Source: AP-15 sp963774345
GTDB lineage: Bacteria > Pseudomonadota > Alphaproteobacteria > ATCC43930 > CGMCC-115725
Direction: 5' to 3'
DNA length: 64,000 nucleotides
Assembly (NCBI GenBank): GCA_963774345.1
Contig: CAVZFB010000028.1
Location: forward strand, 1-64,000
A program made the position numbers and the translations under genes. The notes below the pieces were generated by a model. It saw only the letters and a program-made list of their open reading frames with translations. It did not search any database and had not been told where the DNA came from. This document shows, in pieces, positions 8,704-17,390 of this stretch. Each line of letters starts with the position of its first letter. The first letter of the stretch is position 1.

Positions 8704-9486
8704 ATGCCGGAGCAACTCACCGAGCTCAAGGTCCGGGACGTCGCCATCAAGCTACACCGCGCCGGGCGTGGCCCGACCGTGCTGTTCCTGCACGGTGCCG
8801 GCGGCGTGCCGCAATGGCTGCCGTTCTTCGATGCGCTGGCCGAGCGCTATGAGGTCTTGGTGCCGGAGCATCCCGGCTTTGGCGGCTCCGACGACCCGCC
8901 GTGGATCACCTCGATGTCCGACCTCGCGATGTTCTATCTCGATCTCGTCGAGGAGGCCGGGATCGACCAGATCCATCTGATCGGCAACTCGCTCGGCGGC
9001 TGGCTCGCCGCCGAGATCCTGATCCGCGACCGCTCGCGCTTTAGGAGCCTCGTCCAGCTGGCGCCCGCCGGCATCCGCGTCAAGGGCGTGCCGTGCGGCG
9101 ACAACTTCATCTGGGGCCCGGAGGAGGCGGTGCGCAATCTCTACCACGACCAGTCCTTCGCCGACCGCATCCTGGCACTCAGCCCAAGCGAGGAGCAGAT
9201 GGACGTGATGCTGAGGAACCGCTTCACGGTGGCGAAGCTCGGCTGGCAGCCGCGCTGGTTCAATCCCGATCTCGAGAAGTGGCTGCACCGCATCAAACTT
9301 CCGGCATTGGTTGTCTGGGGTGACGACGACAAGATCATGCCGCCGGCCAATGCTGCGCTATGGCGTGAGCGGCTGCCGGACGCGCGCCTCGTCATGCTGA
9401 AGGAGTGTGGCCACCTCCCACATGTCGAGCAGGCCCCGCTTGTCGCACGCCATGTCCGCGAGTTCCTCGAGGGGGTCGCGCCATGA
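8704..9486 (+). CDS. Alpha/beta-fold hydrolase
   Basis: This is a 260-residue soluble hydrolase. The oxyanion-hole motif VLFLHGAGG lies near residues 26-34, the nucleophile elbow HLIGNSLGGW contains Ser96, the acid is in VVWGDDDKIMP, and the catalytic His is in ECGHLPHVEQ. All triad members are present and the gene is intact. The ATG at 8704 follows GCAGAGGAC. The stop overlaps the start of the downstream luciferase-like monooxygenase gene (ATGA), so the two form one transcription unit and probably act in one degradative pathway. Hydrolase/LLM-oxidoreductase pairs are common; the substrate cannot be told. Confidence 0.88.
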   Translation: MPEQLTELKVRDVAIKLHRAGRGPTVLFLHGAGGVPQWLPFFDALAERYEVLVPEHPGFGGSDDPPWITSMSDLAMFYLDLVEEAGIDQIHLIGNSLGGWLAAEILIRDRSRFRSLVQLAPAGIRVKGVPCGDNFIWGPEEAVRNLYHDQSFADRILALSPSEEQMDVMLRNRFTVAKLGWQPRWFNPDLEKWLHRIKLPALVVWGDDDKIMPPANAALWRERLPDARLVMLKECGHLPHVEQAPLVARHVREFLEGVAP

Positions 9487-10625
9487 AGCTCGTCTCTTTC
9501 CATCTGATGCCGTACCGGCCGCTCGATCTCGCAGAGGCGGCAAAGCACCGCTCGCCCTGGGTGGTCTTACCGAACCGTCTCTACGACCCGGTCAAGGGTG
9601 CCGAGGAGTACGCGCGCCATATCGACGCCCTCGTCTATGCCGAGGAGCTCGGCTTTGATGCGATCGGCGTCAATGAGCATCATCAGACCGCCTACGGACT
9701 GATGCCGGCGCCCAATCTGATCGCCAGCGCGCTGATCCAGCGCACCAAGACGGGTCAAGATCGCGATCCTCGGCCGCGCTTTGCCATTGGTGAACAACCC
9801 GATCTACATCGCCGAAGAGTTCGCGATGCTCGACAATCTGTCGAAGGGCCGCATCATCGCCGGCTTCGTGCGCGGCATCGGCTCGGAATACCATTCCTCT
9901 GGTACCAATCCCTACTTCTCGCATCGAGCGCTTCCACGAGGCGCACGACCTGATCATCAAGGCGTGGACGGAGCCAGGTCCCTTCGCCTTCGATGGCGAC
10001 CATTTCAGCCTGCAATACGTCAATCTGTGGCCCCGGCCTTACCAGAGCCCACACCCACCGGTGTGGATCCCGTCGCAGGGGTCAAGCGAGACGGTCGCCT
10101 GGGCCGCCGATCCCCAGCGCAAATATCCGTTCCTGGTGACCTTCTCGTCGGCCGACCTCGTCGCGCGCTACCACAACGCTTATCGCGACCAGGCGCGGCA
10201 ATACGGCTACGAGGCGGCGGCCGATCAGCTCGGCTGGGCCTGCCCGATCTATGTCGCCGAGACCGATGAGCGCGCGCGCGAGGAGGCGGGGCGGGCGGTC
10301 GAGACGTTGTTTCAACGATTTCCTGCGCCAGACCTTCGAGATGCTGATGCCGCCTGGCTACACCTCGATCGGCTCGATGAAGAACTTCATCAGCATGCGC
10401 AGGGGGCTGGGCGGCGGCAAGGCCACTGCCGAAGGTCTGATCGAGAGCGGCACCGCGCTGATCGGCAGCCCGAAGACGGTGCTGGCCGGCATCGAGCGGA
10501 TGCGCGAGCGCACCGGCTTCGGCATCCTGGTGGCGCTGCTCCAGTTCGGCATCCTCTCGGACGAACTGACGCGGCGGAACATGGACATGTTCGCCGCCGA
10601 GGTCATGCCGCATCTGAGAGACTAG
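9483..10625 (+). pseudogene. LLM-class flavin-dependent monooxygenase, three frameshifts
   Basis: The start MKLVSFHLMPYRPLDLAEAA, then GFDAIGVNEHHQTAYGLMP, is a luciferase-like (LLM) oxidoreductase. Three indels interrupt it. An extra G near 9752-9754 interrupts KTVKIAILGRALP. A shift near 9920-9923 interrupts NPYFS/IERFHEAHDLI. An extra T in the run at 10310-10312 interrupts FNDFLRQTFEML. Joined, the frames give a single protein of about 380 residues ending ...VMPHLRD at 10625, a normal length. The central part WPRPYQSPHPPVWIPSQGSS is typical of the family. The intact hydrolase overlapping its start shows how localised the damage is. Confidence 0.82.
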
Positions 10626-10649
10626 ATCCGTAATCGCAACTTAGAGGTC

Positions 10650-11727
10650 GGGTGGCCTTAATTCGTATCCCGCTTACCATCGAACCTCAGCCAATTTGAG
10701 GAGACGATAGGGCATCGGCGGCGTTGTCGTCGCCGCGATGGCGAGGCGCTCGTGAATTGATTTCAGGACAAAGCGTCGGTTGAAGCGCCAGGCGAAGGCG
10801 CCGAGGTAGCGCGGCAGATGCTTGGCGCCGACCACCCGGTGGGTGGCGAGCAGGCTGTTCTTGATATTGGCGAGCATGGTGTTGGCCCAGCGGAAAGCGG
10901 GATGGCGCGCGGCGGCGCGATCGGAGCCGGTGACGTGGCGCTCATGGATGATGCCCGGCTGCTCGGCAATGCAGCGAAACCATTGGCCGCCGTCGCTGAC
11001 GACAGTCGTTCCGGCCGCGACACGGGCGCAGAGACGTTTGGTTTCACCCGCCTGGAAACCGCGCACGACCTGGAGGCGGGTGTGCAGCGGGCGGCCATCC
11101 GCGGAGGTCTCCACGGCAATGATAAAGGGCGTATGGCCGCGCCGGCCGCGTCCGGCACCTTCGCCGGTGCGTTCGCCGCCGATATAGGCGTCGTCGATCT
11201 CGATCCGCGGCCCGGCGGCGCCAAGCTGGTACCGGCGGTCGCGCTCGATCATCGCCTGCATCAGCTTGTGCTGGACCCGCCACGCGGCATTGGTCGAGAC
11301 CCCGAGCCGGCGGCCCAGCTCGATGTTGGACAGGCCCTTCTTGCCCTGAGCCAGCAGATGCATGGCGCGAAACCATACCCGCATCGGCAGCTTGGTGCCC
11401 TGCAGGACGGTGCCGGCGATCAGCGACGACTGATACCGACAGCACCGGCATTGCAGCAGTTGACGGTCGCGGATCTCGCAATACTCTGCTGCCGCGCACC
11501 GCGGACACTTGAAGCCCTCTGGCCAGCGCCAGGCGAACCACGCTTTTCGGCAGGCCTCCTCGTCCGGATAGAGCCGCTCGAAGGTCTCGTCCGAGAGGCC
11601 CTTCTGGTGTTGCACGCGATTGCGAGGCATCGATCTCGTCCTGAAAATCTACGTGTTTTCAGGATTATAATACTTCGATCCTCGGCTGAGTGTCGATGGT
11701 AAACAGGATTTCGTATTATGTGCGCTG
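10650..11727. mobile_element. IS1595-family insertion sequence
   Basis: This element of about 1.08 kb carries one transposase gene. Its ends show an imperfect inverted repeat: TTACCATCGAACCTCAGCC (10675-10693) matches the reverse complement of the right side, TTACCATCGACACTCAGCC (11684-11702). Weaker similarity continues outward to about 10650 and 11727 (TTAATTCG against ATAATACG). The outer borders are therefore approximate and no 8-bp target duplication was recognised. It sits between the broken monooxygenase gene and a decayed channel/cNMP gene. Confidence 0.7.
10674..11630 (-). CDS. IS1595-family transposase
   Basis: This 318-residue transposase is intact. The N-terminal zinc ribbon reads FKCPRCAAAEYC and LQCRCCRYQSS. 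A helix-turn-helix follows (NIELGRRLGVSTNAAWRVQH). The ISXO2-type DDE domain carries IEIDDAYIGGERTG, TTVVSDGGQWF and NTMLANIKNSLLATHRVV. Conserved acidic positions at IDDAY and VSDGG are present. ATG 11630 starts the gene. The stop codon lies inside the left inverted repeat, as expected for a compact IS. It may still be active. Confidence 0.92.
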   Translation of the reverse strand: MPRNRVQHQKGLSDETFERLYPDEEACRKAWFAWRWPEGFKCPRCAAAEYCEIRDRQLLQCRCCRYQSSLIAGTVLQGTKLPMRVWFRAMHLLAQGKKGLSNIELGRRLGVSTNAAWRVQHKLMQAMIERDRRYQLGAAGPRIEIDDAYIGGERTGEGAGRGRRGHTPFIIAVETSADGRPLHTRLQVVRGFQAGETKRLCARVAAGTTVVSDGGQWFRCIAEQPGIIHERHVTGSDRAAARHPAFRWANTMLANIKNSLLATHRVVGAKHLPRYLGAFAWRFNRRFVLKSIHERLAIAATTTPPMPYRLLKLAEVRW

Positions 11728-11748
11728 GCTGTCTGGTGGCCGCCGCTG

Positions 11749-12285
11749 CTAGCCCGCAGCGCTGGCCACACCGTCAAGCCTATGCAGCCGCTCGGAAAAC
11801 CACGCGGCGAGCGCTTTTGTCGGCTGAGTCTCCCCGAGGCCGGTCTCCGCGTCCAGGCGGCTCGCGGCCTGATGCTGCGCCAGAGCACGGCTCAGCTTTT
11901 CCTCAACTTGGGGGAAGTCTCGAGAATCGGCGTGAGATCGTTCTTGGCCAACTCGTAGACTACGACCGGCGTCAGGGCAGCGATCTTGGCAATACTCGGC
12001 GATCCGGTCAGCATCCCGATTTCCCCGTAGTGATCGCCGGGCCCGAACCGCTCTAACTCGATCTCACCCTCGATTGCGTCGCATGTCGCCGAGAGCACGC
12101 CCCGGCCGATCAGGAACAGCGCATTTAGCACCCGCCCGGGTTTGACCAGGGTTTCGCCCCGATCGTAGACGGCAAGGTTCAGCTTCGGCAGCTGATCAAC
12201 CGCGAGGGAACAGCGCGACCGCCGCGAGGAAATAAAGCAGCACCGAGGGCACGCCGGCCCCAAAACGGGCGATTACACGCAGCAT
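11749..12285 (-). pseudogene. Mechanosensitive-channel/cNMP-binding protein remnant
   Basis: The 5' end (ATG 12285) reads MLRVIARFGAGVPSVLLYFL AAVALFP, a single membrane segment like those of MscS proteins, and then shifts frame. It goes directly into a cyclic-nucleotide-binding domain: ETLVKPGRVLNALFLIGRGV, GPGDHYGEIGMLTGSPS, VVVYELAKNDLTPILE. The MscS beta domain and most of the membrane part are missing. A lost C in the five-C run at 11910-11914 breaks the end; restoring it gives QVEEKLSRALAQHQAASRL and a stop at 11749. The gene is thus deleted internally and frameshifted. Confidence 0.6.
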
Positions 12286-12301
12286 CGGATTGCACTCTTG
12301 C

Positions 12302-13239
12302 CTAGGTTTCATGAGTGAGCAGCGCGCCGCGGCGCTCGAGTTCCTCACCCATCGCCGCGAAGGCGCCGAGATTGCGGGCGGCGGCCTGCACCTGCTCCGG
12401 CCCGAGTTCGTCCTCGCGCAGTTCGGCGAGGCATTTCGCGGCTGCTTTTTGCGCAATCCGGCGAAGGAGATCGAGCCACTCCGCCTGCCGACGGGCGGGG
12501 AGCTTAGCGATCTGGAGTTCGAAATCGACCGCGGCCGAGGAGTAGGGGCTTTCGCGCATTCGAATCAGGTCGCGGCCGGCGCCGAGGAGGGCCATGCCGG
12601 CCTCAAAAATCGCAATATCCTCGTGTCGTTCGTCGCGGAGATAGCCGCGAAGCTGCTCAAGAGCTTCGGTCATCGCCGTCTCGAACTCGGGAAGGTATAT
12701 GCGCGCCCGCGGTGAGGCGATCCGTGCGAACGCCTTGCGCGCTACGCGAACGAACCGGCGGCACGCCGCTTCCGGCGTTTGCGGCGCCACGATGGCCCAC
12801 AGCACCAAGGCACCTGCCGCAGCAGCCACAGCGGCGATGGAGGTGTTGATGAGGCCCACCGGGTCGTAAGTCATCTGGTTCTGGAACTCGCCCGCCGAGG
12901 CCAACAGCAGCGCTGAGAAGTATCCGATAAGCATGGTCATTTTGTGCGCCATCAACAGCGCGCACAGGAACAGCATCGGCGCGACGGCGATGGCGAACAT
13001 TTGAAAACCTTGGGCAAGAGGCAGTAATACATCGATGACAATAAACTCAGGTATGGACCCAATAGGGTTGGTCAAGGTTGAAGGTGAACGCGACAAACAG
13101 AGCGATCAGCCCCGACGCCGTCGTGTTGGCCGCGAACATCCACGGAATTGAGTTGGCCCCGGGGAACGGCTTCTTCCGGTGGGGTAAAGCGCGGCGTGGG
13201 GGCTGTCGTGCTGACGCGCGTATTGCCTGCGTGTGACAT
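12302..13239 (-). pseudogene. FUSC-family membrane protein remnant
   Basis: The 3' two-thirds (in frame 13096-12302) encode the C-terminal half of a fusaric-acid-resistance/FUSC protein. Helices include MFAIAVAPMLFLCALLMAHK and TMLIGYFSALLLASAGEFQN, followed by VGLINTSIAAVAAAAGALVL and a long soluble helical tail. Upstream, another frame holds the typical N-terminal block ANTTASGLIALFVAFTFNLD followed by QPYW. About 350 intervening residues are absent. At least two phase changes separate the parts, one near 13150 and one near 13065. FUSC proteins are inner-membrane efflux components; this copy is not functional as read. Confidence 0.65.
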
Positions 13240-13356
13240 CAGGTAGCGGTCCCAGCTGTCGACTTCTCGATCCTGCGGCGCGAAGCGCACCAGCCTGCAT
13301 GGCGAAAATCTCTGACCGTCCTCAATGGATTGCCAGCTGGGTGATGCAGTGTAGGG

Positions 13357-14010
13357 TTATGACGCCCTGGCCACATTTCGCGTCAGCAAGTCGACTTTGC
13401 GGTTCAGCGCCATGATCAGACCGTCGACGCCTTCGTGCTGAAGGATCGAGTGGAATTCCGAGTGCTGTGTCGCCAGCTGGCTGATCGATCCGTCCATGTA
13501 CACATCTGAGATTTGCCACGAGCCCGCGTTTTCGCGCATGCGATAATCGAGACTCACAGTCTCACCATTAGATTTGATGATCTTGGTTTTGACGGTGATC
13601 TCCGCACCGTACGGTTGCTCGCCGATGACTTGCAATTGCTCGCCGGAGTAGCTGTCGAACCGATCGGCATAAGTCGCAGAAATGTAATGTTCGAACGCGT
13701 CAGTCACTTGTTGTTGCTGAGCTGGTGAGAGCGTTGCCCATGAAGGACCGACGGCGAGCCGGGCCATCAACGGAACATCGAACAACCTGCTGACGACGGG
13801 TGCCAGTTTCGCATAACGTCCGCTCTGTCCGAGCGTTCGACCGTCTTGCATTATGGTCAGCAATGTGTCGTAGAGGCTGCGCACGCTATCTTGCGGGTTT
13901 ATTGGAGGCGCCGCCGCGGCCGAGGCGGATATCCCGGTCGCGAGCAAAAGGCATAGGCAAAGGCCAGGGATTTTACCAATCCGAGAAGGTGGGGTAATAA
14001 GACTAGTCAT
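13357..14010 (-). CDS. MlaC/HpnM-family phospholipid- or hopanoid-associated periplasmic protein
   Basis: This 217-residue exported protein has a signal sequence (KIPGLCLCLLLATGISASAA) followed by the MlaC/Ttg2D fold: SVRSLYDTLLTIMQDGRTLG, MARLAVGPSWATLSPAQQQQ, VTDAFEHYISATYADRFDSY, ENAGSWQISDVYMDG. The wording is closest to what I recall of HpnM, the hopanoid-biosynthesis-associated subgroup. The function would be lipid shuttling in the periplasm. ATG 14010 was chosen; an upstream in-frame GTG at 14025 overlaps the Shine-Dalgarno-like GGGAG. The gene is intact among decayed neighbours. No other hpn or mla gene is present nearby. Confidence 0.8.
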   Translation of the reverse strand: MTSLITPPSRIGKIPGLCLCLLLATGISASAAAAPPINPQDSVRSLYDTLLTIMQDGRTLGQSGRYAKLAPVVSRLFDVPLMARLAVGPSWATLSPAQQQQVTDAFEHYISATYADRFDSYSGEQLQVIGEQPYGAEITVKTKIIKSNGETVSLDYRMRENAGSWQISDVYMDGSISQLATQHSEFHSILQHEGVDGLIMALNRKVDLLTRNVARAS

Positions 14011-14136
14011 TAGTAGGACTCTCACTCCCTTCGCTTTTGGACGTGTGAGGCGGGCCTGAGCGAACCGTCTGGGGTTCGGGTCGCTCGGATCAACAACGAC
14101 CGAGGCATGGCGTTATCCGTGCCAAACACACCCCGA

Positions 14137-14436
14137 TCAGTGAACTATGCTCGAAGAGATCCCTGCCACGTTTGTCCTAGGCAACCACTTCGACGCTCCG
14201 CGAGCGTGTTCAGGAGAACGCGGTGGCGCTACAGCCCCGAAAACATCCGCTAACAGAAGTTTGACGTAACTGTCACTACAGCTCTCTAGACCCAACGCAA
14301 TGTTGGGATCCTCGGTGTAATACCGGCGCCGCGCGGGATCCCAACCAAAACCCGCAGCTTTTGCCGGACCGCCATCCTGCGGAGGACACTTATAATAGAA
14401 CTGGTAAGTGACCGGGTCGAACCTGAGTTTCGGCAT
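14137..14436 (-). CDS. Hypothetical protein, possibly truncated helicase N-terminus
   Basis: This 99-residue ORF has ATG 14436 preceded by GAGGAGCGG. Residues 1-65 look structured (MPKLRFDPVTYQFYYKCPPQ, KAAGFGWDPARRRYYTEDPN). The GFxWDPxRRRYYTxDP pattern resembles the short domain before SNF2/DEAD helicases of phages and mobile elements. The remaining tail is low in similarity to anything, so the gene may be cut at its 3' side. No function is claimed. Confidence 0.4.
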   Translation of the reverse strand: MPKLRFDPVTYQFYYKCPPQDGGPAKAAGFGWDPARRRYYTEDPNIALGLESCSDSYVKLLLADVFGAVAPPRSPEHARGASKWLPRTNVAGISSSIVH

Positions 14437-14578
14437 TAGACCGCTCCTCGATGTTGTAGGGTGTCAACCGGCAAGGGCCTATTGGCCAGTTCCTAAATTA
14501 CACCGCTTTGCGCAACAGTCGAGTGAGGTAGCGTTAATTTCGGTGAGTTGTGGTGAGAGCGGTCCTCACAGCAGCGCC

Positions 14579-14910
14579 AGTACCAGTAGACACCACGGCG
14601 CGTTTTACGGCCGAGGTAACCCGCGGCGACCATCTCTCTGAGCAGCGGGCAGGGCCGGTATTTCGAATCGCCACACTCGTCGTGAATTGCCTGCATGACC
14701 GCCAGCAGCACCTTGAGCCCAATCAAGTCGGCCAGCGCATCGGGTGATTGCAATAGAGGGTCATGCCCTCATCGATTTCCGTCGCGCTGGCATCCCCCTC
14801 CGCGAGCACGAGGAAAGCCTCGTTGATCATCGGCAGCAGAATATTGTTGACGACGAAACCGGGCGTTCTTTGACGGTGATCGGCGATTTGAGCCGCGAGC
14901 GCAGCGGCGT
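14579..14910 (-). pseudogene. Decayed partial copy of the 3-hydroxybutyryl-CoA dehydrogenase 3' end
   Basis: This segment aligns at the nucleotide level (visually about 90%) with 15483-15822, the 3' part of the intact dehydrogenase gene, in the same orientation and offset by about 904 bp. Small deletions remove the segment after KSADALA-like codons and disrupt the frame, leaving an ORF (14753-14493) that reads LADLIGLKVLLAVMQAIHDE and SKYRPCPLLREMVAAGYLGR before running off. The NAD-binding half is absent. It lies downstream of DoxX. Confidence 0.8.
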
Positions 14911-15074
14911 CGAGGCTGCTTCGGCGTGATCGAGCCTGGGGCCGGCGTGGCTGATCGCTTAGATACCGTCGGGATCCAACGGCTCGGGGTACAGCATTGC
15001 AAGCGGGGCCCTCATGGGCTCGCTCCGCGGCGGAAGCGTGCGGATGGCCTTGCCGGATGCGGCTCGCGCGGCAT

Positions 15075-15461
15075 CTACGCCGCTCCCCTGTCGAGGCTAA
15101 GGCCGCCCGGGCCGAAGACGATGACGTAAAGGAACCCGCCGGTCATCACCAGGTTTTTGTAGAAGTGGATCATGTTGCCCTGATCTCCGGCCGGCAGATG
15201 CACGCCAAAAGCAGTGCCGAGGCAGACAAGGGCAAGCAGGGCAGCGGCCCATCGAGTGTAGAAACCTACAAGCAACGCCAGGCCGCCGAGCAGATGCACC
15301 AGTATCGAGATCCAGACCGCGATATTGGGCACGGGTATATGAACACTCGCGAAATATTGCGCCGTGCCGCTCGGATTGTGCAGCTGGGCGGTGCCGTCCC
15401 ATATGAACAGACTCGACATCAGCAATCGTGCGAGAGGCAGCAGAAAGGCTTTGCCGTTCAT
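15075..15461 (-). CDS. DoxX-family membrane protein
   Basis: This 128-residue integral membrane protein has four predicted helices: FLLPLARLLMSSLFIWDGTA, IAVWISILVHLLGGLALLVG, AAALLALVCLGTAFGVHLPA and LVMTGGFLYVIVFGPGG. The first contains the DoxX-type RLLMSSLFIWDG pattern, and GNMIHFYKNLVM precedes the last. ATG 15461 starts 19 bp after the dehydrogenase stop codon, so the two are probably co-transcribed. DoxX proteins are linked to redox or thiosulfate metabolism, but the specific role is unknown. Confidence 0.85.
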   Translation of the reverse strand: MNGKAFLLPLARLLMSSLFIWDGTAQLHNPSGTAQYFASVHIPVPNIAVWISILVHLLGGLALLVGFYTRWAAALLALVCLGTAFGVHLPAGDQGNMIHFYKNLVMTGGFLYVIVFGPGGLSLDRGAA

Positions 15462-15480
15462 TCGGCGGCTCCATTCAGGA

Positions 15481-16329
15481 TCAGTACCGGTAGACACCAC
15501 GGCGCGTTTTACGGCCGAGGTAACCCGCGGCGACCATCTCTCTGAGCAGCGGGCAGGGCCGGTATTTCGAATCGCCGAACTCGTCGTGAATGGTCTGCAT
15601 GACCGCCAGCAGCACATCGAGGCCGATCAAGTCGGCCAGCGCCAGCGGACCTATCGGGTGATTGCAACCGAGCGTCATGCCCTCGTCGATTTCCGTCGCG
15701 CTGGCATCCCCCTCCGCGAGCACGAAGAAAGCCTCGTTGATCATGGGCAGCAGAATACGGTTGACGAGGAATCCCGGCCCGCTTTTGACGGTGATCGGCG
15801 ATTTGCCCAGTTGGAGCGCGAGCGCTTCGGCCATATCATGCGTCGCATCGGTGGTCTGCAAGCCGCGAACGATCTCGACCAGAGCCATGACCGGCACCGG
15901 GTTGAAGAAGTGCATCCCGACGAAGCGGTCCGGATGCGATATCGCCGCTGCGAGTTTGGTGATCGAAATCGAGGACGTGTTGGACGCGATGATCGTTTCG
16001 GCACGCACCAGTGCATCGATCCGTTGGAGGAGATCCGCCTTGACGTCGTAATTCTCGGTTACCGCCTCGATCACGACATCGGCGGGCACCACGTCCTCGA
16101 GCGCGGTCGTTCCGCGGATCGATCCTAGTGCAGCCTCCTTATCCGCCTGGGTCATTTTGCCCTTAGCGACCAATTTCTGAAGATTGCCCCTGACCCGGTC
16201 GAGGCCTTTCTCGACCGCCGCGTCGCTGACCTCGATCAGGGTCACGCCGAGGCCGGCTACAGCGGCCACTTGAGCGATGCCGCTCCCCATCGCCCCGGCC
16301 CCGATCACGGCGATCGCGTGAACTGCCAT
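15481..16329 (-). CDS. hbd: 3-hydroxybutyryl-CoA dehydrogenase
   Basis: This 282-residue NAD(P)-dependent dehydrogenase reduces acetoacetyl-CoA to 3-hydroxybutyryl-CoA or the reverse, in fatty acid, butyrate or PHB metabolism. The Rossmann motif IGAGAMGSGIAQVAAVAG lies at residues 8-25. The catalytic block RFVGMHFFNPVPVM, GPGFLVNRILLPMINEAFFV and the C-terminal LADLIGLDVLLAVMQTIHDE are intact. ATG 16329 is preceded by AAAGGAG at good spacing. The sequence is frameshift-free. The 3' end is duplicated as a decayed copy 0.9 kb downstream. The 16330-16537 gap holds no gene. Confidence 0.92.
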   Translation of the reverse strand: MAVHAIAVIGAGAMGSGIAQVAAVAGLGVTLIEVSDAAVEKGLDRVRGNLQKLVAKGKMTQADKEAALGSIRGTTALEDVVPADVVIEAVTENYDVKADLLQRIDALVRAETIIASNTSSISITKLAAAISHPDRFVGMHFFNPVPVMALVEIVRGLQTTDATHDMAEALALQLGKSPITVKSGPGFLVNRILLPMINEAFFVLAEGDASATEIDEGMTLGCNHPIGPLALADLIGLDVLLAVMQTIHDEFGDSKYRPCPLLREMVAAGYLGRKTRRGVYRY

Positions 16330-16537
16330 TTACTCACTCCTTTACTCATCCTTTCGGCTGCTGGTTTCTGCCCGTGCCCGAATCGGTTCGCCTATCCGGC
16401 GATGCCGTGCCGGCGTCCACAAGACGCAACGGGAGTCCGGGCGACTTTAACCTGCATTAAACAGGGACGCCGATGTCGAAGATGCCGCGGATCGAAACAT
16501 CGAATACGCCCACTCGGCGCCAGGCTTCGGTAATTGC

Positions 16538-17356
16538 TCATTCCCGCATCAGATGGAGGTGCACACCGTGCCCGCGTAATTCCGCCAGATAGCCTCTCAC
16601 AGTGCCGAAAGCAGTCTCGAATTCCATCCGTACCGGCAGCATCAGATCGCCTGCCGGTGAGGCGGGCATACCAGATCTTCCCTCGTTGATACGTGTCCTC
16701 TCCCTGACCCGGATTGTGGCGGATCTCCTCGCGAACTACCTGGCAGAGCCGGGTTGGACCGGCGAAGTTCTGGTAGCTGTCGGCCGAGAGTGCGTCGGAT
16801 TTAATATCAGTAAAGCGAAGATTGTAGAGAGCACTGCCGTCGAACACCGGAACGACCAGCGCGCAAGTCCCGCGCTGGGCCAGCTGGCGTTCCAGCAGAA
16901 AATAGGCCGTCAGTTGGTCGACGGTGCCGCGGATCAGCTCTGTCGGCACCGAGAAGGATCGGCCCGGGGAGAGAGGCATCGACGCGTTGATCACCGCACC
17001 GTCGCTGCGATAATCGACGCCGTAAGAACGATCGATGCCGTTGCGGCGCACCTCGGCTCGGTAGGCATCGGGACGGGCCGTGTCTCGGCGAGGCGTCCAT
17101 GGACCACGGAATGGCTCGTCAGATCGACGAACACTTTCGCCAGCCCGCGGGTGTCGAGATCCATCGCGATCGAATATCGATCTCCCGCTTCCTCGACCGT
17201 GGTGCGGTTGGTCAATACGTGAATGCCGGCAAAACCGAAGATCTCAATGCGCGCCTCGATCCTGTCCGCCTCCCCCGCCGGGGCCTCGGAAGCACCAGCA
17301 AAAAGGACAGGGACTGCGAGAATCGCCCGCAGGAGCATAAGACGAGCAGAGCTCAT
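16538..17356 (-). pseudogene. DUF3108-domain exported protein, two frameshifts
   Basis: The 5' part (ATG 17356) has a signal peptide (LMLLRAILAVPVLFAGASEA) followed by beta-strand-rich sequence with IHVLTNRTTVEEAGDRYSIA. A missing base in the C run near 17068-17072 moves the continuation (DAYRAEVRRNGIDRSYGVDY, LFTDIKSD-type strands) to another frame. A second shift near 16660, after KIWYARLTG, moves DLMLPVRMEFETAFGTVRG to a third frame ending at 16538. Joined, the protein is about 270 residues with a normal DUF3108 C-terminus (GYLAELRGHGVHLHLMRE). The function of the family is unknown. Confidence 0.72.
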
Positions 17357-17390
17357 CGTCCTAACTCACACAATGGTGTCGTCGAGCTCT

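Noticed and set aside
10818..11702. 294-codon plus-strand ORF over the IS1595 transposase
   Set aside because: It is antisense to an intact transposase and has no family features.
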